Assembly: GCA_037176885.1 (NCBI GenBank)
Contig: JAWWNJ010000102.1
Span: 868,001-932,000 of the forward strand
Reading direction: 5' to 3'
Origin: Favolaschia claudopus
Lineage: Eukaryota > Basidiomycota > Agaricomycetes > Agaricales > Mycenaceae
DNA: 64,000 bases
The notes below the pieces were generated by a model that was not told the DNA's origin, ran no database searches, and saw only the letters and a list, made by a program, of their open reading frames with translations. The first letter of the stretch is position 1, and each line of letters starts with the position of its first letter. Of this stretch, positions 22,033 to 33,259 are shown piece by piece. Made by a program: the position numbers and the translations under genes.

Positions 22033-24131
22033 AAGTATGTTTGTAATGCCGGTGCCCGGCTTACAGAAAAGGGGGAGCTTGTGTATATTCCGTGTTCATG
22101 CGTACTGAACAATCCTATCATTAATCCTCGAATACAAATTCGCCAAGGTCCATTCCATATGTATCTAAAGTACTGCTCGGCGCATCACATTTGCTTCAAG
22201 TATCTTCATTGACCCCGTCACATTCGCTCTCTGTAGTCTGCTCAGTGGATAAGGGGTACGAAATGCAACTCCGGACAATTTTTTGACCCGAGAACATACT
22301 TCCACCATACCGCAACCGGGGAAACATATATTGCAAATTTACCTGTGGTGGATTCTGAGAGACGGGGATGCGTGACGGTCCAGCTACAGGTTTTTGGCTG
22401 TTGTAAGCATTTCGAGAGGCCAATATTAATGCAGAACCCCAAAGACCACAAATAGTTTTCAGGGATATCCAAGTGGGGATACCTTTAATGAGAAACACTC
22501 CAGAGTATTTCACTATTAAAAATCACTGCAAGGCAGTGCCAGTGGAATATCCCAAAGCTTATTGACGTTCATTGAAACCCCCTTTCTGCTTAATGCAGGT
22601 GGAAGTGATAAGTTTGGCGTTGGAACTGAAAAAACTCGCCGGACTGTGTAAGAGGTCCAAGGCAACGAAGGACTATTAGGTCACAGGTGGGCATCTCGGA
22701 CTACGAACATAAGTTTGTGTTCGGTCGAAATGGTACGCCCAGGCAGACTTCGCACAGATTCCATTCTAACGGATTCGCACCAAGTAAGCAGCTATTCTCG
22801 GAGGGTTCTCAAGGCCGTAGGTGGCCGTGAGAGAAGGGGAGGGACGAGAGGGAGAGTACGTACGAAGCAGTCAAATGTGGCAAGCGCGATGCCAGCACTG
22901 ATGACGTACCCGTGAGAGATCAGGGCTGATGGTGAGGGGTTTTAAAGAGCGTCAATGAGCTTCGGAATATTCTCCTGGCACTGCCTTGCAGTGACTTCTA
23001 TTAGTGAAATACTCTGGAGTGATTCTCGTTAAAGGAGGCCCCTACTTGGATATCCCTGGACATTCTCTGAGAACTATTTGTGGTCTTTGAAACTCTCTGG
23101 TCAGCATTGTACGTATTGAACCTTTATACCATCCAAGATTCTATGATAATATGTGTAGCCCTTAATGCCAACCACTAATCCTGAGTTTCTGAAAGCTTCA
23201 CCAGCAAGAGCTGCCCAAGTTTGGCGTGACCGAAAACGATGGATGGAACACTCGCTGTTTTGCATCGTTGGGAAAACCTGTTTTGCTTTGTCGGGCTGAG
23301 CACAATAGCCGTGAAGCTAGCAAGGCTTCTGAAGAGGACGCTGGCAGTGATGGGTTGTAGCAAGAGGTGCTTATTGCTGAAGGAGCTCGGGTCATGATCA
23401 CTCGCAATGTTTGGGCATCAAACGGTATTTGGTGGAGATACTTGCCAAGCCGCAACTAATAATTCTTCGTCAATGGTGCTCAAGGGGTAGTCAAAAAGAT
23501 CTGGTTTTTTGCCAGGATCAAACCCACAATTGAAATTGGCAGCGGTCGTGTTTGTTTCATGTGATGATGGCGGTTATTCAGGTATTGTCTATGAGTAAAA
23601 CCCCCCAATTGAATGAAATTTGATCCACTCCAGGGTATTGATCCGAGTTGGGTTCGAATTGTCCCTGTTACTGCAAGGTGAGGATAAGATGGGGAAGTCA
23701 TGATCAAGAACACAACACAACTCCCCTTAACAGCAGCTTGGGCAATCACAATCCACAAGAGTCAAGGACTAACGCTGAAACAAGCGGTCACTGACCTTGG
23801 GCCCAGAGATTTTTCCTCGGGTCTTTCTTTTGTGGCCATTTCTCGGGTCAAAAAATTGTCCGGAGTTGCATTTCGTACTTACCCCTTTTCCACTGAGCAG
23901 ACTACAAGAGCGAATGTGACGGAGTCAATGAAGACGCTTGAAGCAGATTTGATGCGCCGAGCACAGCTTGGTTTTACTTTGGATACATAGGGAATGGACC
24001 TTAGCGAATTTGTATTCGAGGATTCATGATAGAATTTTTCAGTACATACTGAAATATGGTCTCAAGAACACGGAATCCACGCAAGCTCCCCCTTTTCTGT
24101 AAGCCGGGCACCGGCATTACAAACATACTTT
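22033..24131. mobile_element. 2.1-kb palindrome of two opposed Helitron 3' ends
   Basis: 22033-22300 is the reverse complement of about 23840-24131, including the hairpin terminus, the GAATACAAATTCGCC/GGCGAATTTGTATTC block and the helicase C-terminal codons. A second matching pair is about 22440-22570 against 22960-23090 (GGCACTGCCTTGCAGTGA and GAAATACTCTGGAGTG blocks). The two arms diverge by short indels, so they are two related copies in opposite orientation rather than a fresh inverted duplication. Confidence 0.75.
23360..23990 (+). pseudogene. Helitron Pif1-like helicase, C-terminal remnant
   Basis: Recognisable pieces in shifting frames: LIAEGARVMITRNVWASNG (about 23370), VNGAQGVVKKIWF (about 23470) and the best-kept part 23700-23990 with TQLPLTAAWAITIHKSQGLTL then DFSSGLSFVAISRVKKLSG. 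The last is the conserved C-terminal motif region of Pif1/RecD2-type helicases fused to Rep in Helitrons. Stops at about 23460 and between the blocks show decay. The Rep nuclease part is not present. The stop at 23990 lies 90 bp before the hairpin terminus at 24083, the normal Helitron arrangement. Confidence 0.8.
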
Positions 24132-24207
24132 CATACATACTCCCCCCGGCTGTCTGAATTTCTTACCCAACTCACTCGGCTCGGGGAATATTTTACAGGG
24201 CATCACT

Positions 24208-24262
24208 TTGGTCTCCCACGGGTACACCATTATTTTTGATGGTGTACCCGTGGGAGATCAGG
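24208..24262. repeat. Short palindrome, 20-bp arms
   Basis: TCTCCCACGGGTACACCAT and its exact reverse complement surround an 8-base loop. One arm also occurs alone at 21966-21987. It may be two abutted transposon ends or a small foldback element. Confidence 0.7.
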
Positions 24263-26050
24263 CCAGCACTTTGCACAGCCATACGGATTTCAGACAAAAG
24301 GGGGAAGCTCCCCCAATTACAAGCCGCGGGAAGCCGCTCCGCGGGGGATTATAAGCCGTGCGAAGCGGCGGTCAGCGGCCCAGCTGCCGTGTTCCCGGCA
24401 TAGGGGGCAACGAGGGTGTCAAGATATTTTGCATGCTACTGTAGTAGTATTTACCTGAGCTTTTGTAAGCGTAGTCGGTCGTATTCATCGTATCTTCGTA
24501 TCTTCAATCTGGGCGCCTCCGGGTGCTTCCGAACACCATTTGAGGCAATTTCACACGACTTCGCCTCACAAATAACGGGGCTGCTGCGGAAAGGCTCCCA
24601 CGCCTCTTCTCCCTCAACCACCACCACCATGACTGATCGATACCCGCCTTTCTGTATCGCCTCTACCGGCTCTTGTCGACGCATAGCGCAACAGTTCAGG
24701 TCGACAGAACACTCCACTAGTCGGCCCGGCCACGTCGTTGTCGCCGCATTCTTCGCGTGGTCGTCTGTCTTCCCAGGCGTTTAGGCGGCGAAGTTGAGCT
24801 GAGCTATGCTGGTGGTGAGTTGCTGTCCCTTATTCTTCGTTCTTCGTCAAACCCGCGTCCCACTTGCATATCGAGGTGCGTGCATTATGCTTTTACTCTG
24901 ACGGTCGGAGTCGCTCACTGAGTCACTGTCGATTTGAACTCAGATCGTCGAGAACAGTCACCCGTACGCCCGCCATCTTTCTTCCTCGTCTAAACTAACT
25001 CGCCGTTAGAGCCGCTTCTCTCCCTCACCTCCACTTTAAACTCTCCAGCGCCAGCCGCGACGCGCGCACGGGCCAGGACCCGCATCGCAGTGGGCCTGCC
25101 AGTCACAAATGGGCGAAGCTGCGATCAATATTACACTTAATGTAGTAGTATAACCCACAATATACTGTTTCTCATCGTAATATGGGCTGAATGGAGGCGT
25201 AAGCTCAAATAATCACCGGGAATCACTGGTATGCCCTCAATCCAGTGCATGTCTTAAGAGGGATTGAGACGGCTGGAGAGGTCCGTGACTATGAGTTGTA
25301 ATCCCCTTCTGGATTATGGGATTAGAAGGGCTTGTATCTAGGCTCAAGCCGTCGTAACCAGTTTAGGATTTTTCCGACATAGGGAAAGAAGGAAAGTTAA
25401 GTTTTGAATTTATAAGTACAGTCGACGAGCTCATAATGCATGAGCTCATATGTACTGCATAATTCTCATCTTGCATAGAGTTTGGCCATCCACCGACTTG
25501 GTAGGCGGGAGTTTATGCATTTTCCTCATGCATATTGCATAAGGTTTTGACTTGACGCAAAAAGGTTTCGCCTTCGACAAGTACTTTTTGGCCATCTTTG
25601 CGCCATCTAAAGCCATGATTCACACTCAAAGAATTACTTGGTCCAATCTGCATGATCTGCAACAATTTCATGCCAATTTTGGGCTGGATCACATATTAAA
25701 TTTGCGCAGGCTCGCGGCTTCTTTCGGGCCGGCCCGCGATCAAATCAGTGGAGTTCGCTGACAGCCTGTTCCATTGTCGGAAACATATTCCAACTGATAG
25801 AATACAGTAAGTGTTGAACTCAGTCGTGGAGGAAACGACTCGTGTATAATATACCTGATAGAATACAGTAAGTATTGAACTACCAGGAGAATCAGTAATC
25901 TGTAGGAACAGTGAATACGTAGGCACATACCTCAGTCGAAACGACTGAGGGCTGGTGCTATATAAGGAGTGTGCGACGCGTAACGACGAGGATCGCGAGT
26001 TGGAGAAATGAAGGAAGTAAGGTACGTGGAGAATAAATAAACACTCCCCC
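24263..26050. other. Non-coding stretch, transposon ends
   Basis: No supported gene. GC-rich hairpin-prone words lie at 24310-24410. At 25361-25379 CAGTTTAGGATTTTTCCGACA is the inverted form of the terminus at 54724 and resembles the ends of the element at 36800-38155. The bases 25740-26050 should include the 3' LTR of the minus-strand copia element. A 35-bp direct repeat (ACTGATAGAATACAGTAAGT at 25794 and its near copy at 25857) is visible, but no 5' LTR partner was found. Confidence 0.45.
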
Positions 26051-26829
26051 TCAACGAGCATCCGGTCGCAGAGCCATACCCAACATCTTGACAAGAGTCT
26101 TATGACGCGGCGCAGGTAATGGCTTCGTGAATAAGTCGGCAACGTTCTCGTCGGTTGGGACGTAAACGGGCAAGATGCAGCGATGGAGAACTGCTTCACG
26201 AATCCACCAGATTGCGATGTGGACGTGCTTTGTTCGAGCGGTGACTTCATCTGCGTTGACAATCATCCGGATAGTAGAGGTATTATCGATGGAAAGGGAA
26301 GTCGGTCCGGGAGTGAGGAAACCCAACTCGAACAGAAGTGAGCGTAGCCACATGAGCTCGCGCCCGACATGCGTGCCAGCGTAGAGCTCGGCTTCACCTG
26401 TCGAAAGAGCCGTGGAGGTTTGCTTCTTCGCTGACCAAGTGATTAAGCTGGATCCGATGAAGACCGCATACCCAAAAATGGATCGGGCGTGATCCTTTGA
26501 GTTCGCCCAGTCCGGGAGTGCGAGGTCGTCATTGCCGCCCAAAACAAGGTCAGAGTCGCGCGTGGTTTTCAAATACGCGATGATCCGTTTGACGGCTTCC
26601 CAATGAGCTTCACCGGGGTCAGAGCTAAATTGCGAAACAGCTTGGACTGGTTTAGTGATGTCCGGACGGCAATGGACAGCTGTATGCATAAGCGAACCAA
26701 CGGCGTGCTGATAGGGAACGTTGGATATGCGCTGTAGTTCTTCCGGAGTCTGAGGAGATTGAGACTTGGAAAGCGGAGCGGCCGACGTGTTGACTGGCGA
26801 GTACATATACGGGTCGTGCATCCTGCATG
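26051..26829 (-). pseudogene. pol: Copia reverse transcriptase C-terminus and RNase H
   Basis: The frame begins within the RT thumb region (MHDPYMYSPVNTSAAPLSK) and continues through SNVPYQHAVGSLMH and HCRPDITKPVQAVSQF. It then enters the copia RNase H with WSAKKQTSTALSTGEAEL and VPTDENVADLFTKPL, both hallmark motifs. It ends with a stop at 26051 next to the expected 3' LTR. This is the least damaged part of the element. Confidence 0.88.
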
Positions 26830-27385
26830 CGATACCGAGTCACAAGCGAGTCAATGTGTTTACGATTGATGCGCTTGTGTTTGCTTGCGCCTGTGTTTGT
26901 GAACGACGTGCTGGTTGTTTGCCATCTTCCCCCTCCCCAATTTGTGGACGATAGCGGCCGCCTGGTTCTCGACTGCGACCCCAGCGAACAATTTGACGCG
27001 ACTTGAATTGTTTTGCCGAAGACTCGGTGGGAGATGGTTTGGAGATGGATTGGAAATGGTTGGGAGAAGGACAGGACTTATCTTCATGGTTTGATGATGA
27101 GGTGCGTTGCTGGCATTTATGTGTCCGTGCGCGTACCGTGTCAGTGGGAGCTTGGATGCTGCGGCGTACGCGCTCAGTGGGAGTGTTGGAAATAGGATCG
27201 CGACGCCGCGCAACTGTCACTTGCCTTTGTTACCCCCCTATTCGTCGCCAACTCGCAGTACTCATAAACCCGTTGTATCCACCTGTTTCCGTAGTCTCTT
27301 GTATTCCCGTTCCTCCACTAATACTCGTTCCCGCAACTCACCTTCATGTGCTCGTCCCATTTCTACAATTTCGATGACCAAGAGA
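26830..27385. other. Probable insertion inside the copia RT
   Basis: Copia coding quality stops at SLLVIEIV (about 27380) and restarts near QDARPVY (about 26835). The 550 bp between have no RT-like sequence in any frame. A target duplication could not be made out, so replacement rather than clean insertion is possible. Confidence 0.5.
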
Positions 27386-28030
27386 GATTTCGACTCTCCC
27401 AAGTCCTTAATAGGGACCTGCTCGGAAATCTGCTTCTTTAGAAGTTTGACCTCTGCAACAGAGGAGCAAGATAGACCAAGATCATCGACATGAGCAGTGA
27501 TGATGGAAATAGCCGTCTTCAGGCGCCGAATGAAAACGCACGGATCAGCAATGCACACTCGGAAACCAAGCTTCGTCAAGATGGAACGTAGCTTCATATA
27601 CCAGAGGAGTGCGGCTTGCTTCAACCCGTAGATCCCCTTCTTCAGGAGACAAACGTAAGCCTCCTTTCCACGAACACGGAAACCCTGAGGACGCATGTAG
27701 GTCGGCGGTTCGTTTGGATCCGTCTCGCTGTTGAGAAAGGCAGCGACAACGTGAGATTCCCAATCCAGCTTCGCAGCTAGGGACGGGACGTAACGAAGCG
27801 ACGCTGACTTCACAACGGGGGCAAAAGATACCGAGAAACCAATACCTGGACGTTGGGGTGTGCCCTGAGCGCAAAGACGAGCTTTGTACCGAATGATAGC
27901 GCCGGTTCTGTCGTATTTCAGAGCATAAACCCAAACAGAACCGAGGGACGACACCAGGAGGAAGAGGGACAAGATCCCATGTATCCATGCTGACGACTGT
28001 GTATTCAGTCTCCATGGCGCTATCCCACTG
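27386..28030 (-). pseudogene. pol: Copia reverse transcriptase (RVT_2), frameshifted
   Basis: The start region appears in one frame as SMDTWDLVPLPPGV and the main body in another as RYKARLCAQG, SLRYVPSLAAKL, KKGIYGLKQAALLW and AHVDDLGL. The last is the active-site block, with AHVDD where copia normally has YVDD: the aspartates remain, the tyrosine is changed. At least one frameshift lies near 27975. Enzymatic activity is not expected. Confidence 0.85.
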
Positions 28031-28083
28031 GGGACATTCAGGCGACTCCTTCGCTTCTTTGTAGTTGCGAGGAACCTCACCCG

Positions 28084-29210
28084 TTACACCCGGGGCAATG
28101 ACGTGAGCGTATTCAAATTCGCTCCAGGACTCCGCAAATGCAGAATCCTCAGGTGTGCGGTCAGATTCGTCCGGAGCAGGGTCAGTAGCTCCCCCTGGAT
28201 CAGTGTTTGCTGCAGCTGCGGCAGCCTCACGCGCTGCGCGTTCCTGGATGCGCGATGATGGTTCACGCGGAGGCGGCAGCGGACGACGTTGACGAGGTGC
28301 GCGAGGAGATTTGGGTCGTGCGACAGCATCCGCAGGTCCCAGAAAGGGAGGGGATGGTGCGCAAGGTGGTACCGGAGCAGCAGTTGGAGGAATAGAAGTG
28401 AAGGAAGGAGGGCTGTAATCATCATCGTCAGACTTGTATGAAGACGATTTGAGAGAAGAGTAATCATAGGAATGTATCTCCCCCTCAGCCCGAAATTCCC
28501 CACAATTGGACTTGTCGTCGAACTTGATATGAGGTGACGATCCAAAGGTACGCTTTGAGGGGCGATAAACCTTCCAAGCCTTACGATCATCCGGATCCCA
28601 ACAAAAATCACTGGCTCGCCGTGATGGTCGAACTTTTTGCGGTTAGGATTATCGTTGTAGATGTAAGCCCTGCAGCCAAAGCGATGGAAAGACTTGTACT
28701 TCGGCTGTTTGCGATTTGGAAAACGGATGGAGAACTGAGGACGGAACTTGAGGGCGCTGTGCGGGTTACGATTTTTCATATGCACCAAATAGTTAGCAGC
28801 CTCAGCCCAAAGCGAAAGAGGTAGGCCAGCGTCGATGAGAATGGTGCGGACGCGGTCAAAAATAGACCGCCATCCGCGTTCGTTATCGACATGCCAGACC
28901 TTGAGCTTGCGTCCCGTCTCCCGTCTCCCGCTCCACCATCTCCACCCACTCCTTAAACGCGGTAATGGTCTCGTCTTTATGACGAAGATAATACATCCAA
29001 ATCCAGCGTGATGAGTCATCGGTGAGGGAAAGGGCATACTTCGGTCCGCTCATGGTTTGGCATGGAGCTTGCCAGAGGTCTGAGTGAACGAGATCGAGAA
29101 CATTTTCGGCATTCTCCTCGTCCGAAGGAGGAAAAGAGGCACGAGCCATCTTGCCCTCCATGCAAGACTGGCATATAGGCGGCTCAGCATCGATTGAGCT
29201 CTGCTTTGGA
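28084..29210 (-). pseudogene. pol: Copia integrase, frameshifted
   Basis: Frame 28883-29161 gives MEGKMARASFPPSDEENAEN, then VLDLVHSDLWQAPCQTMSG and LTDDSSRWIWMYYLRHKDE, the integrase core with its first two acidic positions. Frame 28084-29037 continues with LPLSLWAEAANYLVHMKN and KSFHRFGCRAYIYNDN, the C-terminal part, then a Pro/Ser-rich linker. A small tandem duplication of TCCCGTC near 28918 is probably the cause of the frame change between them. Confidence 0.8.
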
Positions 29211-29257
29211 AAGTTTCACGCCTGAAATCAGACCCTTCCGGACGAGCGTGCGCAGGT

Positions 29258-30205
29258 ACTAGTGGGTATGGGCACTGCCCTTGCCGAAAGCGGCAGCTTT
29301 GTACTTGTTTGTTCCCAGTCAACTCTTGGGTTTCCATGTTCCACTCTGTTCCGGCTTGCACAATACCCATAGAGACTAACTTTCGCGGTGAATGTTGTGT
29401 CAAATACCTAAACCTACTTGGACCCCCCACAAAAACAAAATTTTGCTCCCAAATACTCAATTTATTGTGCTACAACCAGCAGCTTCCCAACATTTTGTGT
29501 TCCATTAGCTTCAGAATCGGAAGATATTTACTCTCCATACATTTATGCTGCATCTGGGCAGTCTGGGTTGGCATCCTGGACCAACCTTGCCTTAAATTTC
29601 CGACTTGCGAAGAGGACTAACCAGTTTCGGCCGAACTGGCCGAAAGTTCGGATATAGTTGGTCTTCGCCTGTTTGAACACTGTTTGACTCCCTTTTCGTA
29701 GTCGGATAGTGTTCCCAGGGAAGGAAGTACAGTTTATGACATTGGCAGCGTGCATACCTGAGTGAAATTGGACGAGCAGAGAGGTGTATTGGCAGTACAC
29801 AGTAAGTGTGACATCTGTGACTCCCGCGTTCGAAGAGGGAACAGAATAAAATCCATCGTTTATTCAAAACACATCCTAGCCATATAACTTGAGGGGGAAA
29901 TATGCTCCATTTATATAGGTCCTCAAATGTTATCCCTTGAATTTGTAAAATTCCTTTGCCTTCCCCTCGAAATGATGTAGTGTTGAGAAAATGTAGCAGG
30001 TTTGAGATGAAGGTTGAGGGAGGACGTACCAAAAGGGATAACTTTTGTTTTTATGCCTCTTATGAAGATTTTACCTCAGGGGTACTAAGAGATTCACCCC
30101 ATTTTTCGGGCGGTGAAACCTTTGCAAAATTGGAACCAAGCGCCTCTGCGAACCAAACAAGTACAAAGCTGCCGCTTCCGGCAAGGGCAATGCCCGTACC
30201 CACAG
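29258..30205. mobile_element. 0.94-kb TIR element inserted in the copia integrase
   Basis: About 48 bp at 29266-29313 (TGGGTATGGGCACTGCCC...) are repeated inverted at 30155-30203 with only about three differences. The target word CAGGTA is present on both sides (about 29256-29261 and 30205-30211), with four extra bases CTAG at the left. Joining the flanks restores SYPYL-RTLVRKGLISGVKL, the expected integrase zinc-region sequence. The interior is non-coding. Confidence 0.75.
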
Positions 30206-30714
30206 GTAGGGATAGCTAAGATGCCCAAGACGCTGGTGCAGCTCTTCAAGTTTAGAAGTTGGAGGTCGAGATTCAGTGGAAAAAGTATTCTCGGTCAACG
30301 AGGAGGAATCGAGGTGGTAGAGTCGATCGCTGGCGTGAGAGGCGGTCAAAATAACCTTCTCAGACGATATGAGGTTGCGAATGAGCTGGCCGCTGTCACA
30401 TTTCTCAAAGGCGACACAGCGTCCACCACCAAAAACGGTATAACCTAGTCCGCCTGATCGAGCCGCGACACAGAAATGAGCGTCGGCTGAGCGTCGGCTG
30501 AGAGTCAGGGACGTGGCAGGTATCCTTCAAAGCAGTTTCAGATGCGTCGACACCAAGTAAATGGAACTCGAGCGCACCGCGAGCAGTTTTTTAGGTCCTT
30601 GATTTTACTGAGATCTTTCGGCACCGAGTCGGAGTCGGATTCGGAAGAACCAGTATCGTGGGGTGAGCCATGATGATGTGACTCATTGTCGGATTCGTGG
30701 TGAGAGCGCGACAT
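30206..30714 (-). pseudogene. gag: Copia gag start and pre-integrase region, internally deleted
   Basis: An ATG at 30714 opens MSRSHHESDNESHHHGS followed by an acidic Ser/Asp stretch, like many copia Gag N-termini. Most of Gag, its zinc knuckle and the protease are missing. Coding resumes near 30450 as YTVFGGGRCVAFEK and leads into the pre-integrase zinc motif LHQRLGHLSYPYL. The sequence GTCGGCTGAGC is tandemly repeated at about 30481-30505, near the deletion junction. Confidence 0.7.
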
Positions 30715-30826
30715 GGTAGAAATAGAGAGGGAGAGAGAATTTAATTGTCCAGTGATCGTCTGGGCAAATTTAGTATGCCATATCCTTCAACTTAGTACGC
30801 CTATCCACATCAAGTATATTTTCTAT

Positions 30827-30959
30827 TACCGTATAATTTCGGTCAATTCGTCTGTCACGCCTCACGCTCGACTTTCTTTATTGCGGCAATAACTTTTTCT
30901 CGATTTATGGTGCAAGTCGAGAAATCACGTGATGACGAATTGACCGAAATTGTACGGTA
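30827..30959. mobile_element. 129-bp Tc1/mariner-type MITE
   Basis: CCGTATAATTTCGGTCAATTCGTC at 30829-30852 is repeated inverted at 30934-30957 with one mismatch and is flanked by TA on both sides. Confidence 0.85.
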
Positions 30960-31004
30960 CTCAAGAGCCTCTGTCCAGACTCCAGAGTATGTTGGCTCAA
31001 ACAA

Positions 31005-31052
31005 TACACACAAGCTCCCCCTTCCTGTAGGCCGGCCACACACAATCTACGT
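31005..31052 (+). repeat. Helitron-like 3' terminus, dispersed copy
   Basis: Inverted form of 10601-10652 (CACACAAGCTCCCCC...CAATCTACGTT) with a damaged hairpin. The word GGGGGAGCTTGCTCCC follows at 31058. Confidence 0.5.
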
Positions 31053-31076
31053 TCATTGGGGGAGCTTGCTCCCTTT

Positions 31077-31290
31077 TATCAGACGGGCACCCAATGTTGA
31101 TGTGGCTGTGGCGAGTGCTTGTGATGGCTGCTGTCAATCGCACGGCGCAGTGATAAGAAGATCTTCCGCATGATACGGCGCTTTCCCGTGTGATCCACAG
31201 CATTCCCGGAGTGATCGTGGCTGATCCAGCACCATTGCAGCGTAGTTCCGTGCGATGTCGGGTGCCTTTTAACTGATGTGACCTCTAAAT
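31077..31290. repeat. Dispersed repeat with GTGAT-rich array (copy 2)
   Basis: ATCAGACGGGCACCC through the next 60 bp equals 1749-1810 almost base for base. The GTGATC words continue to 31290 with more divergence. Confidence 0.55.
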
Positions 31291-31386
31291 GAATCCTCCC
31301 AACTGTCTGGGTGGTGCAGACGGCACCAGAAATTGGGTTAACCAATCCCTCCAAAATTTCCCCTTCGGCTAGATGGATTCTGGGAG

Positions 31387-31450
31387 CTACAGTTGCGGCA
31401 AAATCAAATGTCCCTACCATAAAAGGAAATTCTAATCAAACCCGACCTTT
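31387..31450. repeat. Single terminus of the 13480-17889 element family
   Basis: TACAGTTGCGGCAAAATCAA and the following GGAAATTCTAATCAA match the left end at 13480-13540. No partner end was found downstream. Confidence 0.6.
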
Positions 31451-32395
31451 TGCCCAATCACACATACTTTGAAGCAGATTTCTGGTGATAGAAAGAATGA
31501 CGAGACATCTAGGATCTACCCTGAACTCTTGAACTTTTGATTTCACCCAGTAACGAGTGAGTTATGGCTCCAGCTATCTGAATACAATCTGAGGCAAACA
31601 AGGCGGAAACAACTGAAATAAAATTTGCTCCAGCGATGTGGTACCATATTTCTTGCCACACTATCGACCTGCATTCTCTGTTCGACCGAAGACCTCCAAT
31701 AATGTAGGAAAAGGGCGAGATTGATTTGAATTTCCAAAAGGCAAGACATTTGATCTTGCCGCAAACGTAACAATTTTAAATTTTGAACAAAGTTTGGACG
31801 ATGCATATGCCATATGCCGGCTGACCGCAGTGTTACTGTAATTTTGCAATCCAGAAAAATCATCCATCTCCAGAATCCAGATCTGAATATTGAATTTGAA
31901 TGCTCCAGGTCAGTAGGTTCACCGGTGGAAATTAGAGGAGCCATTGGAGCCATTGAATGGCTAACGATTTCCCGATTAGGAAACTTTGATGGCCCAAACA
32001 ATGATGTCGAGTTACACAAGAGCTGCCTATGGTGCGCATCGCGTAAACACCACCAAACAGGAACGAAATTTATTGCACCACATCAGAGCCTTCCCACGCT
32101 TGATCCTCTGGCCAAAACATAGTACTCCGATTAGATAGTTGCGAGCGAAGCGAGCAATTCTACCCTTTACGTACGAGATTGACTGGGGGCTGAGCCTAGC
32201 GTGCAAACACGAACAAATCGTTGCGCAGTTCTTGGCATTGGTCTCACCACGAAATGCCTTCAAAAACACTCATTTCTCTCGATATCGAGACGAAAATGGG
32301 CCAGAATGTGCGCACTTTCAAGGCGGTTCGAATGGTGCCGGTCTCGAGACCTAAAACGAAGGATGAAAATTCGAATAAGTAATAAGAGGGGGGGG
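31451..32395. other. Non-coding stretch with a dispersed repeat
   Basis: The part near 32028-32060 (TATGGTGCGCATCGCGTAAA...) recurs at 54578-54610 within a longer, weaker match. No gene. Confidence 0.5.
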
Positions 32396-33238
32396 GGATG
32401 TATTATACTCGCAAAACTATAGCGGATCTTGCGTCGCAGGTTGTGACGCTCACCGGCGAAGTCGCGAAGCGTCCGGCCGAGACTGCTCTCGAGCAGTTAC
32501 TTGGGGCCCCTGTTACTTGGGGCCCCTGCAAATCCCCTTGGGTTGCCCCCCGCCGCTAATGGTCAGTACCCTGCTCTCCTTACTTCGGTTTTGTACCCGC
32601 ACCTGCCCGCCGACCTCATTGGGCAAATTGGGAAGTTCGAGCTTCCCCCTACCTAACTCGGGCGTGTGCTTCCGGGCGCTGCTGCTCCTGCCTCCACTCC
32701 TTTCACCCTCACTGTGGGTCCTGGTGGTGTACCTGTGTTCACTGCCGTCCCTCCTGTTCCTGGCGCTACAACTCTTCTCCGCGACATCCACGACCTCACT
32801 ACGTTCATGGACGCTTGGTCTATTTTTACTGCTGTCTTGCAGAACGAGAACCCTTCGCTGCCAGTCTCTCAGGCTCTCAATCTGCATCTGGGTAACATCA
32901 TCGTCCTCTCGCGCTCGTACTCATGGCCGTCAGTGCTTGACTACCATGTCGCTTTCCTCCAGGCCCGCCGTAATGACCGCTTCTTCAGTCCCATCTTCTG
33001 GGGTAAGAGCGACTCTCACCTCCATACTATCCACCTCCTTTCCCCTCTCCACACCATCTCCTCCTCCTCCGCTGCCCCTGCACCACGTAGTATTCAAGTT
33101 TGTTATAATTACAACACTGCTGGTGTGGGCTGTGGGGGCTGCTTCCGCAAACACGTTTGTCGTGGTTGTGGTGGGGATCACCCGCAGTTCTCCTGCTCGG
33201 TGAGCCCTGCTGCTGCTACACCGCCCCCTGCTGCGTGA
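32396..33238 (+). pseudogene. DIRS ORF1, Gag-like protein with zinc motif
   Basis: It probably begins MYYTRKTIADLASQVV at 32399. A 16-bp tandem duplication (32496-32511 and 32512-32527) shifts the frame, and a TAA near 32655 follows LIGQIGKFELPPT. The rest is open: LLRDIHDLTTFMDAWSIF, ALNLHLGNIIVLSRSY, then VCYNYNTAGVGCGGC and RKHVCRGCGGDHPQFSC, a Cys/His cluster also found in copy 2 at 50541. The cluster is the likely nucleic-acid binding part. Two lesions make this copy of ORF1 non-functional. Confidence 0.75.
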
Positions 33239-33259
33239 AGCAGCATTCGGGGCAGTGCT

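Larger units (their letters stand above)
26051..30714 (-). mobile_element. Decayed Ty1/copia retrotransposon
   Basis: Minus-strand pieces follow the copia order gag - pre-integrase - integrase - reverse transcriptase - RNase H from 30714 down to 26051. Most of gag is deleted, frames shift several times, and two foreign inserts (29258-30205 and about 26830-27385) interrupt it. No LTR pair could be matched. Confidence 0.85.

Noticed and set aside
23645..23670. GGTTCGAATTG resembling a tRNA T-arm
   Set aside because: No acceptor stem, D-arm or anticodon arm can be built around it; it is Helitron remnant sequence.
24416..24784. 122-codon plus-strand frame
   Set aside because: Ser-rich without domain or intron context; no support.
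26840..27220. 126-codon minus-strand frame inside the copia RT
   Set aside because: Lies in the probable insertion, is Arg/Ser/Gln-rich and resembles no domain; not kept as a gene.
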